Shown one piece after another: positions 46,687 through 56,136 of a DNA stretch of 64,000 nucleotides; position 1 is the stretch's first letter; every line of letters begins with the position of its first letter. The stretch is from Rhizobium sp. Root482 (GTDB lineage Bacteria > Pseudomonadota > Alphaproteobacteria > Rhizobiales > Rhizobiaceae). Under the pieces are notes generated by a model. That model made no database searches, was not told where the DNA came from, and saw only the letters and a list, made by a program, of their open reading frames with translations. The position numbers and the translations under genes were made by a program. The stretch spans positions 195,827 to 259,826 of the forward strand of contig NZ_LMFA01000024.1 of NCBI RefSeq assembly GCF_001426565.1, written 5' to 3'.

Positions 46687-47691
46687 TCAGGCCGCCGCCA
46701 TTTCGGCGCGATACCAGTCGACGAAGCGCCTGACGCCGTCTTCCACCGGGATGGACGGCTTGAAGCCGGTGAGCGCGGCGAGCAGTTCGGGCGCGGCGAA
46801 GGTTCTCGGCACGTCGCCCTGCTGCATCGGCAGCATCGTGCGGATCGCATTCCGGCCGAGCGCCGCCTCGACGGTCTCGACGAAATGCATCAGTTCGACC
46901 GGCTGCCCGCCGCCGATATTGACGACGCGGAACGGTGCGTGGCGCGACAGCGTGTCGATCCCCTCGATGCGGTTTTCTTCCGCCGGCACGACGCTCATCA
47001 GTTGGACGATGCCTTCCACCAGATCGTCGATATAGGTGAAGTCGCGGCTCATCCGCCCTTCGCCATAAATCTCGATCGGCCGGCCGTTCAGGATATTGTC
47101 GACGAATTTGAACAGCGCCATGTCCGGGCGGCCCCATGGGCCGTAGACGGTGAAGAAGCGGAAGGCCGTGGTCGGGACATTGTAGAGATGGGCGTAGCTA
47201 TGGGCCATCAGCTCGGCGGATTTCTTCGTCGCGGCATAGAGCGTCATCGGCTCGTCGGCCCGGTCGGTCTCGGCGAAGGGGATTTTCTCGTTGGCGCCGT
47301 AGATCGACGAGGTCGAGGCAAGCAGCAAATGGCGCGGCTTGACCGCCTTGGCCAGTTCCAGCACGTTCCATGAGCCGAGCAGATTGGAATCGACATAGGC
47401 CTTGGGGTTTTCAAGGCTGTAGCGCACGCCGGCCTGGGCAGCGAGATGGACGATGACGTCCGGTTCGCCGGCCTCGGCCGCCCTGTCCAGCGCATCCCTG
47501 TCCTCCAGCATGCCGATCACCGGCTTGAAGCCGTTCGAACGGGCAAGGATGGCATGGCGCCGTTCCTTCAGGCGCACATCGTAATAGGGCGTCATGCCGT
47601 CGAAGCCGGTCACGAAGTGACCGTCGTCGAGCAGGCGCCTGGCCAGATGAAAGCCGATGAACCCCGCCGTGCCCGTGATCAGATAGCGCAT
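46687..47691 (-). CDS. lpsL: UDP-glucuronate 4-epimerase-like NAD-dependent epimerase
   Basis: This 334-residue extended SDR has the NAD motif [19 protein letters not shown], and YAATKKS carrying the catalytic Tyr and Lys. [19 protein letters not shown] is typical of UDP-glucuronate epimerases such as Sinorhizobium LpsL. It would convert UDP-glucuronate to UDP-galacturonate for LPS or capsule. It lies 42 bases after ugd, which makes its substrate; the same pair occurs in rhizobia. Confidence 0.88.
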   Translation of the reverse strand: MRYLITGTAGFIGFHLARRLLDDGHFVTGFDGMTPYYDVRLKERRHAILARSNGFKPVIGMLEDRDALDRAAEAGEPDVIVHLAAQAGVRYSLENPKAYVDSNLLGSWNVLELAKAVKPRHLLLASTSSIYGANEKIPFAETDRADEPMTLYAATKKSAELMAHSYAHLYNVPTTAFRFFTVYGPWGRPDMALFKFVDNILNGRPIEIYGEGRMSRDFTYIDDLVEGIVQLMSVVPAEENRIEGIDTLSRHAPFRVVNIGGGQPVELMHFVETVEAALGRNAIRTMLPMQQGDVPRTFAAPELLAALTGFKPSIPVEDGVRRFVDWYRAEMAAA

Positions 47692-47733
47692 GCCGGCTCC
47701 TTGATTGCCTGGTGGATGGGAAAAGATCGCCGC

Positions 47734-49041
47734 CTATTCCGGCCGGCCGACGCTGGTATAGGCAAAGCCGTGCCTTTCCACATCGTCGCGGTGATAGATG
47801 TTTCTGAGATCGACGAGGACAGGCACCTTCATCACCGCCTTCAGGCGTTCGAGATTGAGCGCCCGGAACTCGTTCCATTCCGTGACGATCACCAGCGCAT
47901 CGGCACTGTCGGCCGCCGTATAGGGATTGTCGGCATAGAGGATGTCCGGCATCATCTGCCTTGCATTGCACATGCCCTCCGGATCGTAGCCGGTCACAAT
48001 GGCGCCGGCATCGGTCAGCGCCTGGATGATGGCGATCGCCGGGCTGTCGCGCATGTCGTCGGTATTGGGCTTGAAGGTCAGGCCGAGTACCGCGACCTTC
48101 CGGCCACGCACATCGCCTCCGGCGGCCGCGATCACCTTGCGGCCCATGGCCCGCTTGCGGTTGTCGTTGACGGAGACCACCGTCTCGATCAGGCGCACCG
48201 GGCTGTCATGGTCCTGCGCCGTCTTCACCAGCGCCAGCGTGTCCTTCGGAAAGCAGGAGCCGCCATAACCGGGGCCGGCATGCAGGAACTTTCCGCCGAT
48301 GCGCCCGTCGAGCCCAATGCCGCGCGCCACTTCCTGCACATTGGCGCCGACTTTTTCGCAAAGATCCGCCATTTCGTTGATGAAGGTGATCTTCATGGCG
48401 AGAAAGGCATTGCCGGCATATTTGATCAGTTCGGAGGTCCGCCGCGTGGTGAAGAGCAGCGGCGCCTGGTTGAGATAGAGCGGCCGGTAGACCTCTGTCA
48501 TGACAGGGCGGGCGCGCTCGTCGTCAAGACCGATGACGATGCGGTCGGGCCGCTTGAAATCGTCGATGGCCGCGCCCTCGCGCAGGAATTCGGGGTTGGA
48601 GACCACGGCGATGTCGGCCTCCGGATTGGTTTCGCGCATGATCCGCTCGACCTCGTCGCCTGTCCCTACAGGCACCGTCGATTTCGTGACGATGACGGTG
48701 AAGCCGGTCACATGGGCGGCGATCTCGCGGGCGGCGTCATAGACATAGCTGAGGTCGGCATGGCCGTCGCCGCGCCGCGAAGGGGTTCCGACGGCAATGA
48801 AGATCACGTCGCTCTCGGCGACGCTCCCCGCCAGGTCGGTGGTGAAGGAGAGACGACCGTCCCTCACATTGTCGGCCACGAGTTGTTCAAGCCCGGGCTC
48901 GAAGATCGGGATGCGGCCGGCGGTAAGCGCCTCGATCTTGCCCGCATCCTTGTCGAGGCAGGTGACCTCATGGCCGAAATCGGCAAAGCAGACCCCGGAA
49001 ACCAGCCCGACATAACCCGCGCCGATCATGGTGATTTTCAT
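47734..49041 (-). CDS. ugd: UDP-glucose 6-dehydrogenase
   Basis: This 435-residue enzyme oxidises UDP-glucose to UDP-glucuronate with NAD. It has the Rossmann motif IGAGYVGLVSGVCFADFG, KSTVPVGTG, NPEFLREG, and the catalytic cysteine in GYGGSCFPKDT. It supplies the epimerase encoded next. CTGGAGTAAG precedes the start. It is the border of the conserved chromosome before the accessory block. Confidence 0.95.
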   Translation of the reverse strand: MKITMIGAGYVGLVSGVCFADFGHEVTCLDKDAGKIEALTAGRIPIFEPGLEQLVADNVRDGRLSFTTDLAGSVAESDVIFIAVGTPSRRGDGHADLSYVYDAAREIAAHVTGFTVIVTKSTVPVGTGDEVERIMRETNPEADIAVVSNPEFLREGAAIDDFKRPDRIVIGLDDERARPVMTEVYRPLYLNQAPLLFTTRRTSELIKYAGNAFLAMKITFINEMADLCEKVGANVQEVARGIGLDGRIGGKFLHAGPGYGGSCFPKDTLALVKTAQDHDSPVRLIETVVSVNDNRKRAMGRKVIAAAGGDVRGRKVAVLGLTFKPNTDDMRDSPAIAIIQALTDAGAIVTGYDPEGMCNARQMMPDILYADNPYTAADSADALVIVTEWNEFRALNLERLKAVMKVPVLVDLRNIYHRDDVERHGFAYTSVGRPE

Positions 49042-49241
49042 GACTTACTCCAGAATGACCCGAACGCGCCTGAAGGCGTCAAGCCTGGCGCGCGTCGTGC
49101 ATCCATAGTCAAACAGAGGCGCCTTGCCAATGCCGGTGGCACTTTCATTGGGTTTGCCGCTATCGGGCGGTGTGTTGCTACAGCGCGACAACAAGTACCG
49201 GCGTAAAATGATAGGTTGTATTGTTAGAGCGGATTGGCTTT

Positions 49242-49255
49242 GATGAGCGCTCATC
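49242..49255. promoter_or_regulatory. 14-bp perfect palindrome before the unknown gene at 49271
   Basis: GATGAGCGCTCATC is self-complementary and lies 15 bases before the ATG. It could be the operator of a repressor of this gene. No terminator-like T-run follows. Confidence 0.45.
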
Positions 49256-49270
49256 TCATCAGGTATCCAT

Positions 49271-50158
49271 ATGTCCGTCCGATATTACATCTTTCCCGAA
49301 AGCGAAGAGCCTATGCGTCTGTCTCAGCGATTGGTCGAAGGGCTGACACATGGCAAGGATGCGATGCCGCAGTATGCGGGTACACGGCAAAAAATCGTCG
49401 GTGCACTCATCCACAATGAGGGCGGCAGGCCCGTTCAAATTGAACAGACGTACGGCACGATCTGGACGTTTGACGAAGCTGGAGAAATCAGAGAAGGGCT
49501 TCATGAAGCTCTAGCCGAAATCATGAACGCTATGGAGGAAACGCAATCATCCTCCGCCACGGTGGTTTCACTCCGTCCCCAGTTGAACAAGAAAAGGCTG
49601 GCTGAAAAGTTTCGATGGGAACCCACCAAGGCGGATATTGATCGTGTGGTTGGAGACCTCTGGCCGGCGTCTAAGGCTGACCGCCTCAAAGAAGCCAAGG
49701 GGACGTCAAAGCGAAAGCCGCCCCTCTCATATGATGCCTCTCACGCGTTGACGAAAGTTTCACAAGGATTCTGGGAGATTGCCCGGGAAATTGACCGGCT
49801 AAAAGAGCCGAGCCTGAAAGGTTTTGCGTTCGAGAGCCGGAGTAAGGCTAAAGAAGACCCGGAATACAGACACCTATACGAGGCGCTGGCCAAAATGGCT
49901 GACGACAGGGTCGAACTCTTGAAGCGAAAGCGTTCAGGTAAGGGCATCTGGTACGCAGTTATCGAAGTCATGCACCAACGTGAGGACTACGTCGAAACAG
50001 TTCAAGTGATCCGGGAACGCTGTGAAGGGCGCAAAGCCGCGGTGGCCGCAGCTCGTCAGCTGTTGGCCAAAAATCTACACCTTTTCGATGATCTGGTCGC
50101 ACTGGAGACAAGGGTTATGACGGATCTTGAGTGGGAGGTGATGAGCTTTCCCAACTGA
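49271..50158 (+). CDS. Unknown protein of the tRNA-Ala accessory block
   Basis: This 295-residue cytoplasmic protein is not recognised. The first 85 residues form a possible small domain (YYIFPESEEPMRLSQRLVEG, TYGTIWTFDEAGEIREGLHE). The remainder is highly charged and mostly helical, rich in Lys, Arg and Glu. Base composition is visibly less G+C-rich than the neighbouring core genes. It is convergent with the HIRAN gene. I infer that it was acquired with the block, but it may be independent of the kinase pair. Confidence 0.65.
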   Translation: MSVRYYIFPESEEPMRLSQRLVEGLTHGKDAMPQYAGTRQKIVGALIHNEGGRPVQIEQTYGTIWTFDEAGEIREGLHEALAEIMNAMEETQSSSATVVSLRPQLNKKRLAEKFRWEPTKADIDRVVGDLWPASKADRLKEAKGTSKRKPPLSYDASHALTKVSQGFWEIAREIDRLKEPSLKGFAFESRSKAKEDPEYRHLYEALAKMADDRVELLKRKRSGKGIWYAVIEVMHQREDYVETVQVIRERCEGRKAAVAAARQLLAKNLHLFDDLVALETRVMTDLEWEVMSFPN

Positions 50159-50219
50159 TTGATCCTCCATGTACTAAACCTTCAAACGGAAGCGATGATC
50201 CGCGCTAACGCGTAAAGAA

Positions 50220-50966
50220 CTAAGCTGCCAGCGAGCTGGCTTTCCCACCTGCAATCCGAGCGAATACGTGGGCCCTCGGACGCCCTGGCTCACCATTCAG
50301 GCGTTCAATCACAGCCGTTATCCGTCCTTCACGCATCCACGTTAAGAATGCTGAACATTGAAACTTGTTCACATAGCCAATCTTCTGAGAAAGGGCATTT
50401 ATCATTACGGCATTCTTGTCATAGGCGTTGTCCCGCTCTGCGACAAACTCCACGCCCTCGCCTATCGAGTTCTCAAGACTGCAGTTTTTCGCATAATGCC
50501 TGTAACCTGCGACTTCGAGTAGAATTTCGCGGGGCTGCACTCTGTCATCAAACGGGTCAACAAGCGCAAAACCATCTCCGGGCAACTTCGCCTCAGTGAT
50601 TCCAAGTAGCGCGAAGTCCGATACTTTCACATTCAGGCCTAAGCGAAAATGCGCTCGGTAGTCTGCGAAGTCGGAGCGGCTTCGCGGTGGAAGCCTTCGT
50701 GAGAAAGCCTCCAACACGCCGCTGTTGTGAATGGGACGATCTGGATTGAACGCAGGATACTGCGCGAATCCCAAACGCCGGACGATACCGAGCGGAGTGT
50801 CATTGATGCTGAAAAACTCTTCCTCTGAGAAATAACGGAACGTGGCCGCCAACCCCGCTTCAAGCTGCCCTACGGCGAAGCGAGTCCGGTTATTGGCACT
50901 GTCCGGTGCCTGCCAAGTCAGAAGGAGCCTGTTGGGCTCAACAATGTGTTCGATCATATTAAGCAT
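50220..50966 (-). CDS. HIRAN-domain protein with HipA-N-like N-terminus
   Basis: This 248-residue protein has two parts. Residues about 147-225 fit the HIRAN domain: EVAGYRHY, a hinge, ERDNAYDKNAVMI and KIGYVNK. HIRAN domains in SWI/SNF proteins bind 3' single-stranded DNA ends. Residues about 28-135 recall the HipA N-terminal subdomain (VGQLEAGLAATFRYFSEEEF, FSRRLPPRSRSDF and SDFALLGITEAKLPGDG in the place of HipA FALL...GRD..GA). The ATG at 50966 overlaps the end of the upstream kinase gene by eight bases, so they are translationally coupled. A GTG at 50975 is possible. The HipA-N match is by eye only. Confidence 0.75.
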   Translation of the reverse strand: MLNMIEHIVEPNRLLLTWQAPDSANNRTRFAVGQLEAGLAATFRYFSEEEFFSINDTPLGIVRRLGFAQYPAFNPDRPIHNSGVLEAFSRRLPPRSRSDFADYRAHFRLGLNVKVSDFALLGITEAKLPGDGFALVDPFDDRVQPREILLEVAGYRHYAKNCSLENSIGEGVEFVAERDNAYDKNAVMINALSQKIGYVNKFQCSAFLTWMREGRITAVIERLNGEPGRPRAHVFARIAGGKASSLAA

Positions 50967-51912
50967 TATCCGCACATAACGCTAAAAGGAGTTCGCGACG
51001 ACGAACCAGAAGGGAACGAAGAAAATCTGCACGCACTTCACTGAACTCGACAGGCGAGTCGAAGTTCCTACACCAACTGAGAACATCAGTTATTTCTTCG
51101 TCAGTGAATCGAATCATAAATTCGTCGGCAATGCCAGCAGGTTTGTAGGCAACGAGAAACATTTCGCACAATTCGATGAATCGGTCACCTTTGGCGATAT
51201 TTCCCGCAGCACAGTGATGGCGACCGCGCCGGATGTACGCATCCAAGTCCCGCAACCTATTCAATTGCTCATCCGTCTCACCATAGCTCAGACTGGAACC
51301 GTTATCGAACAATGGTGCCATGCTGTACCCGTAGTTATTGGCTCCGGTTGGAAGGGCTAAAAGCCCCCAGTTGTCTGGATGCCTATCACCGTTCCCGATC
51401 AGCGCATCAAAGAAGAACGCTTTGGCCCACCACTCCTTGAAATTGCTAATACCAAGGCTTCTTGCAATTGTCAGATTGGCTCGCATCGAATGGGGCCTGC
51501 CCCGTCTTCGATCATAGTCTCCAGACAGCCAGGCGTGGATGAAGTCGCTGCCTGGTATGAAGCGTAGTGGGGGCTCATTTTCATAGCCATAAAAGAACTC
51601 CATCAATACGCCTACCTGACCTTCTCTGCTATCGATGGCGAGGAAACAGGGAGGGACCATCGGCCCCACCGCCCTTGAAAGCTCGTAGGCAATTAGCTCG
51701 GACCAAATTTGCCTCTGCTGCCAGCCTGACGGGGTTTTGAAAAGATACTTGTGATTCGGTAACAAAAATGGAAGCAGTTCGCCGGTCGGTGACGTCAGGA
51801 GGCGTTTCGGCTGCTTACCTTCCGGGTAGTACGGATAATCAGGGTCGCCCATCCAATCGGCAACGTCAACGATCTCATCAGGCTGCTGGCGTATTCGATG
51901 CTGTAACGCCAT
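50959..51912 (-). CDS. HipA-like kinase core protein
   Basis: This 317-residue protein has the HipA/PI-kinase-like catalytic layout. Lys59 in KYLFKTP and Glu72 in WSELIAYELSR are the ATP-site pair. LIGNGDRHPDNWGLL (residues 171-185) is the HipA catalytic loop with Asp176, His178 and Asn181. APLFDNGSSLSY carries the metal-binding Asp203. It lacks the HipA N-terminal subdomain, which may be supplied by the coupled HIRAN gene. HipA-type kinases phosphorylate translation targets such as aminoacyl-tRNA synthetases. No HTH antitoxin is adjacent. GGGGAG precedes the start. Confidence 0.8.
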   Translation of the reverse strand: MALQHRIRQQPDEIVDVADWMGDPDYPYYPEGKQPKRLLTSPTGELLPFLLPNHKYLFKTPSGWQQRQIWSELIAYELSRAVGPMVPPCFLAIDSREGQVGVLMEFFYGYENEPPLRFIPGSDFIHAWLSGDYDRRRGRPHSMRANLTIARSLGISNFKEWWAKAFFFDALIGNGDRHPDNWGLLALPTGANNYGYSMAPLFDNGSSLSYGETDEQLNRLRDLDAYIRRGRHHCAAGNIAKGDRFIELCEMFLVAYKPAGIADEFMIRFTDEEITDVLSWCRNFDSPVEFSEVRADFLRSLLVRRRELLLALCADNA

Positions 51913-52023
51913 GCGCCTCGCTCCCCTGGCAACAGTTCGTGCTGCCTGTGTGCTGCTCGGTAGAAAATTACTTCACACTGGGTCGAAATTGACCGGCTAA
52001 CCAATTGATACGAAAAGAAAGAT

Positions 52024-52099
<76 letters not shown>

Positions 52100-52299
52100 A
52101 TTTCGGGTCCGGCGATGCCGGTTCCGGGAACCCGTCCGAAGCGCTTGCCCCGGGCAGGTGCGGCTTCATACTTCCGCTTTTGGAAGATGGCAAGCCGAAA
52201 AAGAGTGTCGGGCGAGATTTTGTCGGGGGCGCCCGGTTCCTTGCGTTCGCGGATCGGCCGAAACCACCCGCGAACGCGATTCAGTGCGTTTTGAGAGGC

Positions 52300-52692
52300 T
52301 TAGACCTCGTCGTCGTCGTCCGATACGCCGATCAGGTCGGACAGGCCGTCCTCATCGTCTTCGTCGGCCTCGAGGAACGTATCGTCGTCATCGTCGCCGT
52401 CAATCTCGACTTCATCGTCGCCGAGATCCGGAATGTCGTCGCCGCCGGACGCTTCGCTATCGGCGTCCTCGAGCGAAACCAGTTCGACCTCGGTGTTCTC
52501 GGTGTCGACTTCCGCCACTTCGTCTTCCTCGGCGACTTTCTCCATCACCTTGGCGACCGATGTTTCCTCGAAGAAGGACAGCGGATAGGATTTGCCGGTA
52601 TAGGGAGAGACGATCGGGTCTTTGTTCAGGTCGTAGAATTTACGGCCGGTCTCCGGATCGACGCGCTTTGTTCCAAGTTCCGCTTTTGCCAC
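52300..52692 (-). CDS. FYDLN acid-domain protein (TIGR02300 family)
   Basis: This 130-residue protein starts with the family motif ELGTKRVDPETGRKFYDLN and DPIVSPYTGKSYP, and ends in a very acidic tail (DDDDDTFLEADEDDEDG). In other alphaproteobacteria the first motif often has cysteines that suggest a zinc ribbon; here they are replaced by D/E/T and S/T residues. The function is unknown. The likely start is GTG at 52692 with AGAGG upstream; an ATG at 52722 is also in frame. The gene usually lies near aroA-cmk-rpsA. Confidence 0.85.
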   Translation of the reverse strand: MAKAELGTKRVDPETGRKFYDLNKDPIVSPYTGKSYPLSFFEETSVAKVMEKVAEEDEVAEVDTENTEVELVSLEDADSEASGGDDIPDLGDDEVEIDGDDDDDTFLEADEDDEDGLSDLIGVSDDDDEV

Positions 52693-52939
52693 AGTCAAAG
52701 CCTCTTGAATGGCCGGGGTCACCGGCTTTAGCCGGAAAGCCGGCGTTGAACATGAAATGAATTAGCCGGTCCCCATAATCGTCTTGGCCTTATCTGTCAA
52801 AGCTTAACTTGCCCCGCCTCTCGTCTCGCCACTTGCCATTCCCATGGCCGCTCCCCTGGCTGCGCTTTTCTTCTGCGGCATTGATGACCGCGCGGTCGCT
52901 TCATGATAGGCAGCGCGAAAAGGGAGGAGAAAGGCCGCG

Positions 52940-53590
52940 ATGTACGAGCCGCCGCATTTCAGGCAAGACGATCTCAGCGCCCAGCATGCGCTGATCCGGA
53001 CCTTTCCGCTCGGGCTGCTGATCACCTGCGCAGCCGATGGCCCGGTCGCCAATTCCATTCCGTTCCAGCTTATCGAGGACGATGGGGAAAAGGGGCTCCT
53101 GCGTTGCCATCTGGCGCGGGCCAATGCTCAATGGCGCGGCATCGGCGAAGGTTGCCCGGTCCTGGTGGTCTTCCAGGGCGTCGATTCCTATATCACACCG
53201 TCCTGGTACGAAACCAAGCGCGAAACCGGCAAGGTCGTGCCGACCTGGAACTATGCAACTGTCCAGGTGCGTGGCCCGGCCCGCCTGGTCGAGGACGCCG
53301 GCTGGCTGCTGCGCCATGTCAGCGCGCTGACTGATCGTCATGAAGCAGGTCGGCCCGAGCCCTGGGCGGTGACCGATGCGCCCGAGACCTATATCGAGGC
53401 GCAGATCAAGGGCATCATCGGCATCGAGATCGAGATCGCCGCGATCACCGGCAAGTGGAAAGTCAGCCAGAACAGGCCCGCCGCCGATAGCGCCGGTGTC
53501 GCGGATGGGTTGGCCAAGGGGCGCGGCGGTTCGTCCGGCGCCGCGATGGCGCAGATGGTGCGCGACTACGCGAGGCCGACTGTAAAATAG
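52940..53590 (+). CDS. PaiB-like FMN-binding protein
   Basis: This 216-residue protein matches the PaiB/FMN-binding negative regulator family: MYEPPHFRQDD, NSIPFQLIED, LRCHLARANAQWR, and SYITPSWYETK with VVPTWNYATVQV. The fold is a split-barrel flavin-binding dimer; a regulatory role is known only in Bacillus PaiB. GGAGGAGAAAGG precedes the start. It lies directly before cmk, a place that in many rhizobia is taken by aroA. Confidence 0.88.
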   Translation: MYEPPHFRQDDLSAQHALIRTFPLGLLITCAADGPVANSIPFQLIEDDGEKGLLRCHLARANAQWRGIGEGCPVLVVFQGVDSYITPSWYETKRETGKVVPTWNYATVQVRGPARLVEDAGWLLRHVSALTDRHEAGRPEPWAVTDAPETYIEAQIKGIIGIEIEIAAITGKWKVSQNRPAADSAGVADGLAKGRGGSSGAAMAQMVRDYARPTVK

Positions 53591-53614
53591 CATGCACGGA
53601 GCCAGGAACACTTT

Positions 53615-54241
53615 ATGATCATCGCCATCGACGGGCCCGCGGCAGCGGGCAAGGGGACATTGTCGCGCCGCGTTGCGCAGGAATACGGTTTCCACCATCT
53701 CGATACCGGCCTCACCTACCGCGCCACCGCCAAGGCGCTGATCGACGCGGGCCTGCCGCTCGACGACGAGGCGCTGGCGGAAGGTGTGGCACGCGAGATC
53801 GAGCTTGCCGATCTCGATCGCGAAATCCTGTCGGCCCATGCGATCGGCGAGGCGGCCTCGAAGATCGCCGTCATGCCGCTGGTGCGCCGGGCATTGGTGG
53901 AGGCGCAGCGCGCCTTCTCGGTGCGGGCACCCGGCACGGTGCTCGACGGTCGCGATATCGGCACCGTCGTCTGCCCGGATGCCCCGGTCAAGCTCTATGT
54001 CACGGCGTCGGCGGAAGTGCGGGCGCGGCGGCGCTTCGACGAGATCACCGGCAATGGCATTCCCGCCGATTTTCTGGAAATCCTCGCCGATATCGTCAAG
54101 CGTGACGAGCGCGACATGGGCCGGGCCGACAGCCCGCTTCGGCCGGCACCCGATGCGCACTTGCTAGATACGTCCGAAATGAGTATAGAGGCCGCATTCT
54201 GGGCGGCAAAGACCATCATCGATGCCGCATTGAAGCATTAG
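53615..54241 (+). CDS. cmk: (d)CMP kinase
   Basis: This 208-residue P-loop kinase phosphorylates CMP and dCMP. It starts [20 protein letters not shown] with the Walker A, then [12 protein letters not shown] and [20 protein letters not shown], which are Cmk signatures. AGGAACACTTT precedes the ATG. It is followed by rpsA, a conserved neighbour. Confidence 0.95.
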   Translation: MIIAIDGPAAAGKGTLSRRVAQEYGFHHLDTGLTYRATAKALIDAGLPLDDEALAEGVAREIELADLDREILSAHAIGEAASKIAVMPLVRRALVEAQRAFSVRAPGTVLDGRDIGTVVCPDAPVKLYVTASAEVRARRRFDEITGNGIPADFLEILADIVKRDERDMGRADSPLRPAPDAHLLDTSEMSIEAAFWAAKTIIDAALKH

Positions 54242-54412
54242 GCAGGTTCGGAAAGTGTATCACGGTTTTCCGATCTGAACCTGCGCAACGAAAGTTCGAT
54301 CCACCATCCCCGCGCCGGATTTGCTCCTTCATGATTGGAGCGGATGGTTTTCGGACATGTCAACACCAACCCCCGGCGCCGTGTCCCCATGAGGGACGCA
54401 TCAGGAGTATTC

Positions 54413-56116
54413 ATGTCTGAAGCTAACCCCACCCGCGACGATTTTGCCGCGCTGCTGCAGGAATCCTTTGCCACGCAGGATCTTGCCGAAGGCTACGTCA
54501 CCAAGGGTATCGTTACGGCCATCGAGAAGGACGTCGCCATCGTCGACGTCGGTCTGAAGGTCGAAGGCCGCATCGCTCTCAAGGAATTCGGCGCCAAGGC
54601 CAAGGACGGCACGCTGAAGGTCGGCGATGAAGTCGAAGTCTATGTCGAGCGCATCGAGAATGCGATGGGCGAAGCCGTTCTGTCGCGCGAGAAGGCTCGC
54701 CGCGAGGAAAGCTGGATCCGTCTCGAAGTCAAGTTCGAAGCCGGCGAACGCGTCGAAGGCGTCATCTTCAACCAGGTCAAGGGTGGTTTCACCGTCGATC
54801 TGGATGGTGCCGTTGCCTTCCTGCCGCGCTCCCAGGTCGACATCCGCCCGATCCGCGACGTTACGCCGCTGATGCACAACCCGCAGCCCTTTGAAATCCT
54901 CAAGATGGACAAGCGCCGTGGCAACATCGTCGTGTCGCGTCGTACGGTTCTTGAAGAGAGCCGTGCTGAACAGCGTTCGGAAATCGTCCAGAACCTCGAA
55001 GAAGGCCAGGTTGTCGACGGCGTCGTCAAGAACATCACCGATTACGGTGCGTTCGTTGACCTCGGCGGCATCGACGGCCTGCTGCACGTCACCGACATGG
55101 CATGGCGCCGCGTCAACCATCCGTCGGAAATCCTGAACATCGGCCAGTCGGTCAAGGTTCAGATCATCCGTATCAACCAGGAAACCCACCGCATCTCGCT
55201 CGGCATGAAGCAGCTCGAGTCGGATCCCTGGGATGGCATCGGTGCCAAGTACCCGGTCGGCAAGAAGATCTCCGGTACCGTCACCAACATCACCGACTAC
55301 GGTGCATTCGTAGAGCTGGAGCCGGGCATCGAAGGCCTGATCCACATCTCCGAAATGTCCTGGACCAAGAAGAACGTACACCCCGGCAAGATCCTGTCCA
55401 CGACGCAGGAAGTCGACGTGGTCGTTCTCGAAGTCGATCCGACCAAGCGCCGCATCTCGCTCGGCCTCAAGCAGACGCTCGAGAATCCGTGGCAGGCCTT
55501 CGCGCACAGCCATCCGGCTGGCACGGAAGTTGAAGGCGAAGTCAAGAACAAGACCGAATTCGGCCTGTTCATCGGCCTCGACGGCGACGTCGACGGCATG
55601 GTGCATCTCTCCGATCTCGACTGGAACCGTCCGGGCGAACAGGTCATCGAAGAGTTCAACAAGGGCGACGTCGTCAAGGCTGTCGTTCTGGATGTGGACG
55701 TCGAAAAGGAGCGCATCTCGCTCGGCATCAAGCAGCTCGGCAAGGATGCGGTCGGCGACGCCGCTGCTTCCGGCGACCTGCGCAAGAACGCCGTTGTCTC
55801 GTGCGAAGTGCTTGCCGTCAACGATGGTGGCATCGAAGTGAAGCTCGTCAACCACGACGACCTCACCTCGTTCATCCGTCGTGCCGATCTGTCGCGTGAC
55901 CGCGACGAACAGCGTCCGGAGCGTTTCTCCGTTGGTCAGGTTGTAGACGCCCGCGTCACCAACTTCTCCAAGAAGGACCGCAAGGTCATGCTGTCGATCA
56001 AGGCGCTGGAAATCGCCGAAGAGAAGGAAGCCGTCGCACAGTTCGGTTCGTCCGACAGCGGCGCTTCGCTCGGCGACATCCTGGGTGCAGCCCTGAAGAA
56101 CCGCGGCGGCGAATAA
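54413..56116 (+). CDS. rpsA: 30S ribosomal protein S1
   Basis: This 567-residue protein binds mRNA and helps translation start on structured leaders. Six S1 repeats are visible, with repeated NITDYGAFVDLGG, NITDYGAFVELEPG, NKTEFGLFIGLDGD and related motifs. The ATG at 54413 (MSEANPTRDDFAAL) has AGGAG at five bases and is preferred over an open upstream frame to 54335. A strong terminator follows. Confidence 0.97.
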   Translation: MSEANPTRDDFAALLQESFATQDLAEGYVTKGIVTAIEKDVAIVDVGLKVEGRIALKEFGAKAKDGTLKVGDEVEVYVERIENAMGEAVLSREKARREESWIRLEVKFEAGERVEGVIFNQVKGGFTVDLDGAVAFLPRSQVDIRPIRDVTPLMHNPQPFEILKMDKRRGNIVVSRRTVLEESRAEQRSEIVQNLEEGQVVDGVVKNITDYGAFVDLGGIDGLLHVTDMAWRRVNHPSEILNIGQSVKVQIIRINQETHRISLGMKQLESDPWDGIGAKYPVGKKISGTVTNITDYGAFVELEPGIEGLIHISEMSWTKKNVHPGKILSTTQEVDVVVLEVDPTKRRISLGLKQTLENPWQAFAHSHPAGTEVEGEVKNKTEFGLFIGLDGDVDGMVHLSDLDWNRPGEQVIEEFNKGDVVKAVVLDVDVEKERISLGIKQLGKDAVGDAAASGDLRKNAVVSCEVLAVNDGGIEVKLVNHDDLTSFIRRADLSRDRDEQRPERFSVGQVVDARVTNFSKKDRKVMLSIKALEIAEEKEAVAQFGSSDSGASLGDILGAALKNRGGE

Positions 56117-56136
56117 GCCTCCGCCTCTTGAATGAG

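Noticed and set aside
49042..49270. A second copy of the tRNA-Ala 3' end (attachment site) at the far edge of the accessory block
   Set aside because: I scanned this flank by eye for the terminal tRNA bases on both strands and found no match.
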